Assembly (NCBI GenBank): GCA_963834015.1
Contig: CAWIAG010000003.1
Span: 930,001-994,000, forward strand
DNA length: 64,000 nucleotides
Source of the DNA: FEN-1297 sp963834015
Lineage (GTDB): Bacteria > Bacteroidota > Ignavibacteria > Ignavibacteriales > Ignavibacteriaceae
Direction of reading: 5' to 3'
A model generated the notes under the pieces. It saw nothing but the letters and a program-made list of their open reading frames with translations, was not told the DNA's origin and did not search any database. Numbering within the stretch: the first letter of the stretch is position 1; the number at the start of each line of letters is the position of its first letter. Positions 17,069 to 26,468 of this stretch are shown here, piece by piece. A program made the position numbers and the translations under genes.

Positions 17069-19578
17069 AATTTGAAAAATATTTTATTATTGTTTCGTTC
17101 GCTGTTTTGATCTTATTTATAAGTGTTCAATACACTATCTACAACAATGTTAAAGATCAGACTATTCGAAATATTAATTTAAGCCAGTTAAACCAGGCCA
17201 GGCAAGCAGCATCCGGTATTGAAGCTTATATAAATTATGTAGTCAGCACCTTAAATTTCCTTTCTCATTTCCCGGAGATTATCAACTTGAATGAACGGGG
17301 AAGGCAAATCATGGCAAACTACGAGCAGCTTTCTTCAGATGAAATCAAAGGAGTAACCAGAACGGACTCACACGGGAAAATCATTTACACATTCCCAGAT
17401 ACCGAATCAATCGGGAGAGATATATCCAAGCAGGAACACTTTATTACGAGTATGAAAACTCATAAAACAGTAGTTAGTGATGTATTTATGGCTGTTCAGG
17501 GTTTCAGAACAGTTGCTGTTCACGTACCCGTTTTTAAAAACGGTGTGTATGACGGAACGGTTTCATTTCTATTATCCTTTGATAAAATAACTCAGAAATA
17601 TATTGAGAATATTCATATTGGGAAAAGCGGATATGCCTGGGTAGTAAGTGCAAAAGGGATAGAGATTTCTTCCCCATACGCTGATCACATAGGAAAGAAT
17701 GTTTATGATATCTACAAAGGTTTTCCTGAAATCATCAATATGATCGATGAGATGCTCAAGGAAAAACAGGGAATAACTACTTATCATTATAATCGAATTC
17801 GGAATAAAAAAGTTGAAAATATTTTAAAATATGCTGTTTACTTGCCTATTCCAATTGGAAATAATTTCTGGTCTATAGTTATTGCAACACCGGAAGACGA
17901 ATTAATTTCATCCTTTGTACTATTAAAGACAAAACTTTTGTTGATCACCATTGCATTGCTAACGATCTATGCTATATGTATTTATTATATAGTAAGGTTC
18001 AAGATTATTAGCACAGAACAAAAAAAACGTCAAACAGTTTTGGATGCACTTCTTGAAAGTGAATCAAGATACAAAACATTATTTGAACAAAATCCGGCAC
18101 CCACATTAATTTATGAACGAGGCACGCTCAATATGCTTGCTGTCAACAATGTGTTTTTAATGCATTACGGGTATACTCTTGATGAAATATTAAAAATGCG
18201 CCTTACCGATCTATATCCCGATGATCAAAAAGAATCTATTTCAAACGTTATTAAAGGCCTGCATGGATATACGAACGTTGGAGAATGGTGTCATAGAAAA
18301 AAAGATGGCACTTTCATGAATATTATAGCCTGTTCCAACGACCTTAAATATGAAGGCCGTGAGGCCAGAATTGCGGTTATCACGGATATAACCGAACGCA
18401 AGCGTACTGACGAAATAATTGAGGAAAGTGAACGGCGGCTCTCATTGATTTTTGATACTGTTAATGAGGTTCTTTTCCTTCTGGCTGTAGAACCCGGAGA
18501 CCGCTTTCGTTTTGCATCCGTTAACTCCACTTTTCTTGCCATAACCAGTTTGAAGCGGGAGCAAGTGATAGGACAACTGATCGAAGACGTATTACCGAAA
18601 CCGTCTCACGCATTTGTAAGAGAGAAATACCGTGAGGCAATAGACAAAAATAAAACTATCAGATGGGAAGAAGTATCCGAATATCCATCCGGTACTCTTT
18701 ATGGGTCCGTAGCTGTTACGCCAGCCTGGAATGCGGTAGGAGTATGCACACATCTTATTGGATCTGTAAACGATATAACTGAAATCAGAAACGCACAGGA
18801 TGAAATCCGCAAATTAAATCAGGATCTTGAACGCCGAGTGGCTGAACGAACTGAAGAATTGGAAATTGCTAAAGAAAGAGCAGAATCGGCTGACCGGCTT
18901 AAGTCTGCTTTCCTAGCTACAATGTCACATGAATTACGAACTCCCTTAAATTCGATTATTGGTTTTACGGGAATACTAATGAAAGGGATTGCCGGACCTT
19001 TAAACGAGGAGCAATTAAAGCAATTAGGAATGGCAAAAGGAAGTGCACAGCATTTGCTTGAACTTATCAATGATGTGCTCGATATTTCTAAAATTGAGGC
19101 AGGTGAATTACAGGTTTCATTAAGAGTGTTTGATCTGAATAAATTAATACGGAATATTTTATCCATCTTTCAGCCGCTTGCCCGGAAAAAAAATCTTAAT
19201 ATTGAATTATTTATATCAGAAAATGTAAACGGAATCTGTAGTGATGAAAGACGTGTGGGGCAGATTTTTCTAAATTTGCTCAATAACGCCATCAAATTTA
19301 CAGATAAAGGTAATATTAAAGTAATTTGTGAAAAAATTGACAAAAATATTGTTACAAAAGTTATCGATACCGGCATAGGAATTAAGAAGGAAGATTTAAG
19401 TAGGCTGTTCAAACCGTTTAGCCAGATTGATACGGGTCTTACACGTAATCATGAAGGTACCGGCCTTGGACTGTCAATTTGTAAAAAACTTACGGAGAAA
19501 TTAGGGGGTACAATTTCTGTGGAAAGTGAACCTGGAATTGGAAGTTCTTTCATTGTAACTCTGCCGGCACATGAATAA
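17065..19578 (+). CDS. sensor histidine kinase with Cache and two PAS domains
   Basis: An 837-residue membrane sensor kinase. A first membrane helix (about 7-27) leads to a periplasmic double-Cache-like ligand domain (about 35-285, with ISKQEHF and IGKSGYAWVVS). A second helix (about 290-312), two PAS domains (about 330-450 and 455-575) and a coiled coil follow. The HisKA domain has the phosphorylation site H622 (MSHELRTPLNS), and the ATPase domain has NLLNNAIKFTD, DTGIGI and GTGLGLSICKKL boxes. It has no attached receiver. The next gene, 35 bases downstream, encodes a single-domain response regulator, the likely phosphate acceptor. Confidence 0.93.
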   Translation: MKFEKYFIIVSFAVLILFISVQYTIYNNVKDQTIRNINLSQLNQARQAASGIEAYINYVVSTLNFLSHFPEIINLNERGRQIMANYEQLSSDEIKGVTRTDSHGKIIYTFPDTESIGRDISKQEHFITSMKTHKTVVSDVFMAVQGFRTVAVHVPVFKNGVYDGTVSFLLSFDKITQKYIENIHIGKSGYAWVVSAKGIEISSPYADHIGKNVYDIYKGFPEIINMIDEMLKEKQGITTYHYNRIRNKKVENILKYAVYLPIPIGNNFWSIVIATPEDELISSFVLLKTKLLLITIALLTIYAICIYYIVRFKIISTEQKKRQTVLDALLESESRYKTLFEQNPAPTLIYERGTLNMLAVNNVFLMHYGYTLDEILKMRLTDLYPDDQKESISNVIKGLHGYTNVGEWCHRKKDGTFMNIIACSNDLKYEGREARIAVITDITERKRTDEIIEESERRLSLIFDTVNEVLFLLAVEPGDRFRFASVNSTFLAITSLKREQVIGQLIEDVLPKPSHAFVREKYREAIDKNKTIRWEEVSEYPSGTLYGSVAVTPAWNAVGVCTHLIGSVNDITEIRNAQDEIRKLNQDLERRVAERTEELEIAKERAESADRLKSAFLATMSHELRTPLNSIIGFTGILMKGIAGPLNEEQLKQLGMAKGSAQHLLELINDVLDISKIEAGELQVSLRVFDLNKLIRNILSIFQPLARKKNLNIELFISENVNGICSDERRVGQIFLNLLNNAIKFTDKGNIKVICEKIDKNIVTKVIDTGIGIKKEDLSRLFKPFSQIDTGLTRNHEGTGLGLSICKKLTEKLGGTISVESEPGIGSSFIVTLPAHE

Positions 19579-19613
19579 AACAGAACTACATTTATCGTAA
19601 ATAGGAAATAACT

Positions 19614-19979
19614 ATGAAAACAAAAGTCCTAATCATTGAAGATAATGAACAAAATATGTACATGTTATCTTATCTTCTGGAAAGTGAGAATTATGAAATC
19701 TTCCAGGCATTTAGCGGTACTTCGGGAATTATTGTTGCAAAGAATAATAAGCCGGATATAATACTTCTTGATATTCAATTACCGGGAATGGATGGTTATG
19801 CCGTAGCAGCTAAATTAAAAGAAGACGAAGAATTGAGAAGTATTCCTATAATTGCTGTAACTTCATATGCCATGCCGGGAGACAGAGAAAAAGCAATCGA
19901 ATCTGGAGCAATAGGTTATATCGAGAAGCCCATTAATCCAGATACCTTTATTTCTCAGATGACATCATTTTTACAATAA
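19614..19979 (+). CDS. single-domain response regulator (CheY/DivK-like)
   Basis: A 121-residue receiver domain with the acidic pocket (EDNEQN), phospho-acceptor D53 (ILLDIQLPGMDGY), conserved Thr/Ser in AVTSYAM and Lys in IEKPINP. It has no output domain. It lies between two histidine kinase genes and may shuttle phosphate between them as in DivK-type phosphorelays. Confidence 0.92.
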   Translation: MKTKVLIIEDNEQNMYMLSYLLESENYEIFQAFSGTSGIIVAKNNKPDIILLDIQLPGMDGYAVAAKLKEDEELRSIPIIAVTSYAMPGDREKAIESGAIGYIEKPINPDTFISQMTSFLQ

Positions 19980-20005
19980 GAAAAATAAAAAGGGAATGTA
20001 CCAAT

Positions 20006-22049
20006 ATGAAAAAAATTTTAATCGTTGATGATAAACCTGAAAATTCTTATCTGCTTGAATCTCTACTAAAGGGAAACGGATATAAGATTATCACTGCCCC
20101 AAATGGCGCTGAAGCTTTAGAAATTGCATTGAAAAACCGGGTTGACCTCATCATTTCGGATATTCTTATGCCTGTTATGGATGGATTTACTTTTTGTCGA
20201 GAATGCAAAAATAATAATCTTCTTAAAAACACTCCTTTTGTTTTTTACACTGCAACTTACACTAGTTTAAAAGATGAAGAATTTGCACTTAGCCTTGGAG
20301 CCGATAAATTTATTTTAAAACCACAGGACCCGGATTTTTTTCTCGAAATAATAAAGGGAGTATTAAAAGAAATTAAAGAAGAAAAAGTTAGACCTGATGG
20401 AATTTCTTCAAAACCTGAAGACGTAATTTTAAAAGAATACAATGCCGTCCTGATCCGTAAACTAGAAGACAAGATGACCCAGGCAGAAGAAGCAGAAAAA
20501 CAATTACGTGAAAAAAATGCCGAACTTCTTAAAGAAATTGAAGAACGTAAACGAATGGAAGCGGAAGTTAGGGAATCCGAAGAAAAGTTCCGGATGATTT
20601 TTGAGAATGTCCTTGACGGGATTTGCATATACGTGGAAGACCCTGATCCTTTTAAAGGAAACTTGTTGATTGTAATGAACGGTACGCAATTATGTCAGGC
20701 CGAAGCCGTGAGGAATTACTCCGTTTAGGAAATACCCAGTCATTACAAATAACACTTGAGGGCGAGGCAAATAAGAATAGACTGGATTCTTTAAAAAGGA
20801 ATCAACATACTTCGGCTCTTATTCCTGGATCCGGCCGGATGGGAAACATAATGTTGTTGAGTATGTAGGAAGACCTATCAAATGGCACGGACAATCATTC
20901 TCAATTGGAATCGACCGTGACATCACAGAACGAAAACTTGCTGAAAGTGAATTGCGTAAATTATCAAGGGCAGTTGAACAAAGCCCGGCTTCTGTAATTA
21001 TTACAGATACAGACGGAAATATAGAATATGTAAACCCGAAAGCCTCGGAAACTTCAGGCTATCATATTAAAGAAGTTGTTGGAAAGAATCCGCGAATATT
21101 TAGTTCGGGAGAGCAATCCGAAAGTGATTACAAAACTCTATGGGATACTATTATTTCCGGAAAGGAATGGCGAGGGGAATTGCATAATAAGAAGAAAAAT
21201 GGCGAGCTATACTGGGAATCTGCATCCATATCGCCGATATTAAATAAAAAAGGAATTATTACCAACTTCGTCGCAGTTAAAGAAGATATAACAGAACATA
21301 AAAAAATATTACAGGATTTAATTGCAGCTAAAGAAAAAGCAGAACAATCTGATAAACTTAAAACAGAATTCCTGGCCCAAATGTCTCATGAAATCAGAAC
21401 ACCAATGAATGCTATAATAAGTTTTACCGATCTTTTAAGAGATGATTATTTTGAGAAAAATACTCAAGAATTGTCTGATATCCTGAATAGTATTAGCAAT
21501 GCCGGAAAAAGGATTATCAGAACCGTTAGTTTAATCCTGAATGCATCAGAAATGCAAATTGGTACTTATCAGCCCTCTTTCAAACGGTTCAATTTGGAAG
21601 AGAATCTATCAGAAGTAATTCAATCGGAATATGCAGCGCTTGCCAGGCAAAAAGGACTACAATTCGAGTTTGTAAATAATTCACCTTCTCCATTTGTTTA
21701 CGGCGATGAATACAGTATTAACCAAATATTTATAAATTTGATCGATAACGCAGTAAAATACACTGAATCAGGTAAAGTAGATGTTTTGATAGACAGGAAT
21801 AAAGGAAATAATATTACTGTAACTATAGCAGATACAGGGATTGGAATTTCCGAAGAATACCTGCCTCAAATCTTCAAACCATTCATGCAGGAAGAACGGG
21901 GTTATTCAAGACGATTTGAGGGAAATGGACTAGGTTTATCACTTGTAAAAAAATATTGTGATTTGAACGGAATTAATATCTCGGTTGAATCGAAAAAAAG
22001 GATTGGCACGAGATTTACGATAACATTTAACAATCATCCGAATCAATGA
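20006..22049 (+). pseudogene. receiver-PAS-PAS histidine kinase, two apparent frameshifts
   Basis: Read with two restored bases, this is one 681-codon gene. It has a receiver domain (D52 in ISDILMPVMDGF), a coiled coil, two PAS domains, HisKA with H462 (MSHEIRTPMNA), and an ATPase domain (NLIDNAVKYTE, DTGIGIS, GNGLGLSLVKKY). The frame shifts from 2 to 1 in the A-run near 20658 and from 1 to 3 in the A-run at 20793-20797. All three pieces carry clean family sequence (for example CNERYAIMSGRSREELLRLG in the middle piece). Both lesions are single-A deletions, so sequencing error is likely and the gene may well be functional. It would complete the phosphorelay with the two upstream genes. Confidence 0.85.
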
Positions 22050-22079
22050 TTTTATGATTCAATTTGAAAAGAAAATAAA

Positions 22080-22156
22080 AGCGTGTGAACCGGTTTGCGA
22101 ATATTCCACTCTTCGGTTAAGAAGTCCATAAAATATAAGCCTATTCTTCACACGCT
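22080..22156. terminator. large hairpin between convergent genes
   Basis: A 10-bp perfect stem (AGCGTGTGAA at 22080-22089, TTCACACGCT at 22147-22156) closes a 57-base loop that holds a smaller AACCG/CGGTT helix. It lies between the convergent hybrid kinase and repeat-protein genes. A role as a bidirectional transcription end is likely, but no U-tract follows, so a structured RNA is also possible. Confidence 0.45.
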
Positions 22157-22201
22157 GCAATTATTGTAATATTAATTATAAACATTACCGGCTCTATTAT
22201 G

Positions 22202-22879
22202 CTATGAATCTACATCAACTATATTACCGATAGCGTTTCCATTTGTTGAGCTTTTTATATTTTGTATCAAACTTGACAAAGAACTTTGCGCAGCATTAAC
22301 ATCGCCTGCTTGAAGACTACCTTGCAACGATTGTAAAGTTTGACTTCCCTGACTGTCGCCGGTAAGTATACTTAAAGCACCGCTATTACTGTTCAACTGT
22401 GAAAAAGCATCATTCGCATCATCAAGACTTCCGGAACTTAATGCAGTTTGCATACTCGCCAGACATCCAAAAAAAGCCTGTAAAAGAGCCTGAGTAGAAT
22501 TTGATGCTGAGCTAGTTGTTGAAGTACTGCCGTCTTCTTCATTTTGTTTATTCTGAGTGTTATTGGATTTTCCGCTAATAGTTTGTGCATTCTGCTGAAA
22601 TGTACTTAATGCTTGTTGTGCCGAAGCTAAATCTCCGGATTGTAAAGCTGTTTGTAAAGACTGTAAACTAGCACTTAATTGACTGCCTGTATTGCTGTAA
22701 TTTCCACCAGTGCTTTGTAAAGTTTGCGTTATTGATGCAAATGCAGATTGTGCATCGGTCAAATTTCCCGAATTTAAAGCATTACTAAGGTTTTGGAAAT
22801 TTTGTCCTATGCTGTTGTTATTGTTTGCCTGCCATGCCAGGTAAGCAGTATTCGAGGCGGCAACACTGTTTATTGACAT
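22202..22879 (-). CDS. cytoplasmic four-repeat helical protein, unknown function
   Basis: A 225-residue protein. The start at ATG 22877-22879 is preceded by an AAGGAG site; a longer upstream frame lacks one. It has four copies of a ~30-residue unit of the form [FS]LQxLxxALxSGxLxxAQxAFxxL, two at about residues 27-55 and 71-99 and two after a Ser/Asn/Gln-rich spacer. Each unit is probably a helical hairpin. The protein has no signal peptide or membrane helix. Similar proteins occur as uncharacterised hypotheticals in several Gram-negative groups. Composition is strongly biased to Ser, Gln, Asn and Ala. Confidence 0.7.
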   Translation of the reverse strand: MSINSVAASNTAYLAWQANNNNSIGQNFQNLSNALNSGNLTDAQSAFASITQTLQSTGGNYSNTGSQLSASLQSLQTALQSGDLASAQQALSTFQQNAQTISGKSNNTQNKQNEEDGSTSTTSSASNSTQALLQAFFGCLASMQTALSSGSLDDANDAFSQLNSNSGALSILTGDSQGSQTLQSLQGSLQAGDVNAAQSSLSSLIQNIKSSTNGNAIGNIVDVDS

Positions 22880-23326
22880 TAACTTCTCCTTAATTATGAT
22901 AATATACTTAATTACTCCTCCCCTTATCATTATCGTTCATTTTTTTGCTTATTTTAGTGCAAAAATAAGCCCTTTTTATTGCAGGCCATCTTTAAGGTCT
23001 TTTAATACTTACATAAAACCACTCTAAATCAACAATAACATTTGACTTGAGAACCAAATTATAAAAAAATTTAGTTTCCGGAATGAGCGGATTATGCCTA
23101 TAAATGATATGATACTTAATAATATTGATGGTTGAGCATATCCATATGAGAGATGATTATGATAGCTACACTGTCAGAACCAGGATTTTTAGGATTTTAG
23201 GTTTTACCGGATTAAAAATTAAAATGGTTGAAACTAAATATTAGCAAAATCTTATGCATTATTTTATTTCATCATTTTTATTAAGTTTAATAATATTTTT
23301 TAAAAAAAACAAAAGAGGGAAGCAAT
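22880..23326. other. intergenic region
   Basis: About 450 A+T-rich bases separate the divergent repeat-protein gene and the lipoprotein gene. Apart from the AAGGAG ribosome-binding site of the repeat protein (near 22885) I saw no RNA, repeat or gene remnant. Confidence 0.35.
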
Positions 23327-23835
23327 ATGATTCGAGCAGTGCTAGTTACATTTTTTTGTTTTCTGGATGTACTAACAATAAAACTGATATCCTTGTTCAA
23401 ACACACTCTCAAATTGATGAGAATAACATTCGCAAAGCCGTATTCCGCTATCAATTTGAGCATAATGCTTCCGGTTGGATGAACTGCGATACGATTATAT
23501 ATTTCTTGTCGGTAGGGACACAGGGCTATTATCCTGGACGCTGGAATGATCGAGATCCGGGTAATGAGTTCCTCAATAGATTTGAAAAAAATAATCTACT
23601 TGTAAAGCCATTCACAGAATGTAAATTCTTTAAAAATAAAGTGATAGATAAAAAAACTGGAGCAGTAGGCATAATATTCCGGGCAGGTAAAATCAAATGG
23701 ATTTCAAATGATAAAGTTGAAGTCGAAGATGGATATCGCGCAGGTAATATAAGTAATTCTGAAAATACCTATTATCTATCTCGCGAAAATGCGTTATGGA
23801 AAGTGACCAAAGATTTAATGCGTGGAATTTCATAG
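23327..23835 (+). pseudogene. small lipoprotein with one apparent frameshift
   Basis: The proper start is ATG 23327, preceded by GAGGGAAG. It reads MIRAVLVTFF and then breaks in the seven-T run at 23351-23357. Adding one T restores a lipoprotein signal ending LFSGC, followed by TNNKTD and the rest of the protein (about 169 residues). The mature part has WMNCDTIIYFLSVG and ENALWKVTKDL and matches no family I recognise. The 5' extension of the raw frame (starting MHYFISS) is an artefact of the shift. Probably a functional surface or periplasmic lipoprotein with a sequence error. Confidence 0.7.
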
Positions 23836-24004
23836 ATCATTTTGTCTGAGCCATTGATAATAATCATTAAAGGAAAATTATGATTATAACATAAAAAGTA
23901 GAGAGTCGATTGATTGGAAATTGTTATTATTTTATTTCTTCTGATCCTTTTTTTATTATTCATCCAAGTTAATAACTATATATCTTAATATGGGTTAATA
24001 ATGA

Positions 24005-24056
24005 AATTTGTAGGGAGTTCGCAAGTTAAAAAAATAGACTCCAAAAACTACAAATT
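24005..24056. repeat. bulged intergenic hairpin
   Basis: AATTTGTAG (24005-24013) pairs with CTACAAATT (24048-24056), and the adjacent GGAGT (24014-24018) pairs with ACTCC (24038-24042), with an A-rich bulge on one side. Fourteen paired bases suggest a real RNA or DNA fold of unknown role. Confidence 0.5.
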
Positions 24057-24186
24057 CAGTATTAAAAAAATTGAATATGCAAAGACTTTTACAGGATGAA
24101 AGAAGATTTGTCAATTGAAAGCTGCGATAAAATCGATTAAAAGCATGCATGTAAATAAGTTATTGGGTTCGTATGATTATGATCTT

Positions 24187-24279
24187 GAGGCGAACAATGG
24201 GGTTCGGGTTTCATTATTCGCCGAATTAAAAACTGGGGCTGTTTAAGAAAATATTTTAATACCTGCGTAACTTCGGTAA
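24187..24279 (-). repeat. dispersed 3'-end repeat, copy A
   Basis: A 93-base segment directly abuts the SDR stop codon. It is clearly similar to 43450-43533, which abuts the nfnA stop codon in the same orientation. Shared blocks include TTCATTATTC, GGGGCTG and TTTTAATA. On the minus strand this copy can fold as GGCGAATAAT/ATTGTTCGCC. It is possibly a transcribed 3'-end element. Confidence 0.65.
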
Positions 24280-24999
24280 TTAGGATAAATCCCCCGTAAT
24301 AGGCCTTACAACTATTTCTTCAGTAACGAAATTTCCCTTCTGAAGATAAAGCCATACAAGCATTTGAGCTATATCCTCAGGATTAATCATTTTACCGGCA
24401 TTTTTACTACGGACTTCTTCTGACCATATGGGCGTTTCAGTGGCTCCGGGAACAACATTAATAATTCTTATATTATATTTACGTACTTCTTCCCTTAAGG
24501 AATTAGTATATGCAAGCAACCCTGCTTTTGAGGATGCATAAGCACTGCTATTGGTAAATATTTTTTTTGTAACTACCGAAAGGATATTTATTATCGTACC
24601 GCCTCCCTGTTCGATCATATGCGGCAGGATGTATTTTATTGTATAAATAGATCCGAGTAAATTGGTATTTACTATGTCATTTATTTCCTGAATGGAATTA
24701 GCTTCAGCTCTCTTAAAAGATGTTATTCCTGCATTGTTGATTAAACAATCAAGCTGATGTTCGTTTGTAATTCTTTTTACCGTTTGTTCGACATTAGTAA
24801 ACGAGGCAACATTACATGGGAAAACTTCAACACCTAAATTATCTTTGCAGAGCTCGGTATGAAGCCTTTCTAATTCCCCCACTTTTCTTGAAGATACAAA
24901 AACCATGGCGCCTGTCTTTGCAAATTCGCATGCTGCCGCTCTTCCGATTCCTGAACTTGCCCCGGTAATCCACACTCCTGTTTTTAATCTTCCTGTCAT
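24280..24999 (-). CDS. SDR oxidoreductase, probable sepiapterin-reductase-type
   Basis: A 239-residue short-chain dehydrogenase with the nucleotide-binding TGASSGIG motif near residues 13-20, NNAG, and the catalytic Ser plus YASSKAG. The PGATETPIW loop follows. SDRs reduce carbonyl groups with NAD(P)H. Its start overlaps the folE stop by four bases, in an operon with GTP cyclohydrolase I and 6-pyruvoyl-tetrahydropterin synthase. Reduction of 6-pyruvoyl-tetrahydropterin to tetrahydrobiopterin is therefore the most likely role. That assignment rests on context; the SDR fold alone does not give the substrate. Confidence 0.8.
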   Translation of the reverse strand: MTGRLKTGVWITGASSGIGRAAACEFAKTGAMVFVSSRKVGELERLHTELCKDNLGVEVFPCNVASFTNVEQTVKRITNEHQLDCLINNAGITSFKRAEANSIQEINDIVNTNLLGSIYTIKYILPHMIEQGGGTIINILSVVTKKIFTNSSAYASSKAGLLAYTNSLREEVRKYNIRIINVVPGATETPIWSEEVRSKNAGKMINPEDIAQMLVWLYLQKGNFVTEEIVVRPITGDLS

Positions 25000-25562
25000 A
25001 AGTTCTTCATTGTAATTAAATTTAGAAATTCAGTTCGTGTTCTGGCGTCTTGTTTAAACAAACCGTGCACTGCACTTGCCGTAGCGGAAGAATTTTGCTT
25101 CTCAACACCTCTCATCATCATACACATGTGGAACGCCTCGGACACTACGGCAACACCTTTGGGTTGAATATATTTGTTTATTGTATCTGCAATCTGCTGG
25201 GTCATTCTTTCTTGAACCTGTAGTCTCCTGGCAAAAACTTCTACGATGCGAGGTATTTTGCTTAACCCGATGATCTTCCCGTCAGGGATATAAGCTACAT
25301 TAATTTTTCCAAAAAAAGGAAGCATATGGTGTTCACACAAGCTGTAAAAATCGATATTCCGAACAAGGACCATTTCATCATATTTTTCCGTGAATATTGC
25401 ACCATTCAAAGTTTCTTCAATATCTTTATCATATCCCGATGTTAAAAACTCATAAGCTTCGGCTACTCTCTTAGGTGTATTCAGCAGCCCTTCACGTTCA
25501 GAATCCTCCCCTAATTCATTTATCAGATTCGAAATTAGTAGTTCTACATTATTGCGGTTCAA
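24996..25562 (-). CDS. folE: GTP cyclohydrolase I
   Basis: A 188-residue enzyme that converts GTP to 7,8-dihydroneopterin triphosphate, the first step of folate and biopterin synthesis. The zinc ligands are in CEHHMLPF and MCMMMRGVEK, and the active-site stretch GLSKIPRIVEVFARRLQVQE is complete. Length is normal for type IA enzymes. It sits two bases after the ptps gene and overlaps the SDR gene, which points to a biopterin rather than a purely folate role. Confidence 0.95.
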   Translation of the reverse strand: MNRNNVELLISNLINELGEDSEREGLLNTPKRVAEAYEFLTSGYDKDIEETLNGAIFTEKYDEMVLVRNIDFYSLCEHHMLPFFGKINVAYIPDGKIIGLSKIPRIVEVFARRLQVQERMTQQIADTINKYIQPKGVAVVSEAFHMCMMMRGVEKQNSSATASAVHGLFKQDARTRTEFLNLITMKNL

Positions 25563-25564
25563 TT

Positions 25565-25972
25565 CTAATCTCCTCTATATTCAAAGTAATTGTTCTCAGT
25601 TTCATAAAGCTTAACAGAATAAAGTTTTCCGTTTGGTATTTTGTCAACTAACTGCTTCCAGGCAGCCGCAGCAATATTTTCAGCAGTCGGTATTATACCG
25701 GACATAAAATCCGTTTCCGTATTTAGATTTTTATGATCGACTTTTTCAATTATATTCTTTATTATTATTTCTTTTAGCTGTTTAAGATCGATTAAATAGC
25801 CTGTTTCTGAATTTATTTCGCCAGCAACTATAACTTCAATTGTATAATTATGGCCATGCCAGTTTGGGTTACTGCATTTGCCGTAAATCCGTTCATTTTC
25901 TTCATCGGATAATTTTGGATTAAACAGCCTGTGTGCAGCGCTAAATACTTCGCGTCTCGTAACATAAAACAT
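25565..25972 (-). CDS. 6-pyruvoyl-tetrahydropterin synthase
   Basis: A 135-residue PTPS/QueD-family enzyme. It keeps the zinc histidines in FSAAHRLF and WHGHNY, and the cysteine of CSNPNWHGHNY in the spacing of true PTPS rather than of QueD. DHKNLN, PTAENIA and LYETENNYFEYRG closely resemble animal PTPS sequences. It converts dihydroneopterin triphosphate to 6-pyruvoyl-tetrahydropterin. It is the first of three pterin genes in an operon that starts further upstream with peroxiredoxins. QueD (queuosine) activity cannot be ruled out, but no other que gene is near. Confidence 0.88.
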   Translation of the reverse strand: MFYVTRREVFSAAHRLFNPKLSDEENERIYGKCSNPNWHGHNYTIEVIVAGEINSETGYLIDLKQLKEIIIKNIIEKVDHKNLNTETDFMSGIIPTAENIAAAAWKQLVDKIPNGKLYSVKLYETENNYFEYRGD

Positions 25973-25986
25973 ATTGTTTTCCCTCT

Positions 25987-26439
25987 TTAAAGAGCCTGTA
26001 TTATTTCTTTATTGTGACCGTCAACTTTAACCTTATAAAATATCTTTTTTATTTTTCCGTCGGTGCCAATAATAACTGTCGTCCTTTCAACACCCATATA
26101 TTTTCTTCCGTACATACTTTTTTCTTTCCAAACTCCGTATAATTCAAGGACTTTTTTATCTTCATCGCTTAATAATATAAAGGGAAGATCATATTTTTGA
26201 GCAAACTTTTTATGTGATTCGGAAGAATCCGGACTAATTCCTATAATTACAGCATTTAATTTACCAAATTTTGTAAATTCATCCCTAAAATTACATGCCT
26301 CTGCCGTGCAGCCGGAAGTATTATCTTTGGGATAAAAATACAGTATAACATTTTTCCCTTTAAAATCTTCCAGGGAAACTGTTTTACCGTTTTGATCCTT
26401 AAGTTTAAAATTCGGAGCCTTTTTTCCTTCTTCCGCCAT
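25987..26439 (-). CDS. bcp: thiol peroxidase Bcp/PrxQ
   Basis: A 150-residue peroxiredoxin of the Bcp/PrxQ class, which reduces peroxides with thioredoxin. The peroxidatic cysteine is in NTSGCTAEACNFRDEF, and a second cysteine five residues later is the usual PrxQ resolving position. An AGGAG site precedes the ATG. It lies between the rhodanese and ptps genes in one minus-strand operon. Confidence 0.93.
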   Translation of the reverse strand: MAEEGKKAPNFKLKDQNGKTVSLEDFKGKNVILYFYPKDNTSGCTAEACNFRDEFTKFGKLNAVIIGISPDSSESHKKFAQKYDLPFILLSDEDKKVLELYGVWKEKSMYGRKYMGVERTTVIIGTDGKIKKIFYKVKVDGHNKEIIQAL

Positions 26440-26468
26440 TATAATTCTCCTGTTAATTACAAATTAAA

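Larger units (their letters stand above)
23836..24279. other. intergenic region with hairpin and repeat copy
   Basis: About 440 bases contain no convincing gene; the frame starting at ATG 24001 spans 32 codons with no family match. Two structured segments, listed separately, lie at 24005-24056 and 24187-24279. Confidence 0.45.

Noticed and set aside
23254..23326. Start of the lipoprotein gene at the upstream ATG
   Set aside because: The hydrophobic start MHYFISSF.. lacks a ribosome-binding site, and the true lipobox appears only after repair of the T-run from ATG 23327.
25565..25972. QueD (queuosine pathway) for the PTPS-like gene
   Set aside because: The CSNPNWHGHNY spacing, the PTAENIA and LYETENN motifs and the operon with folE and an SDR fit PTPS better; no que genes are nearby.
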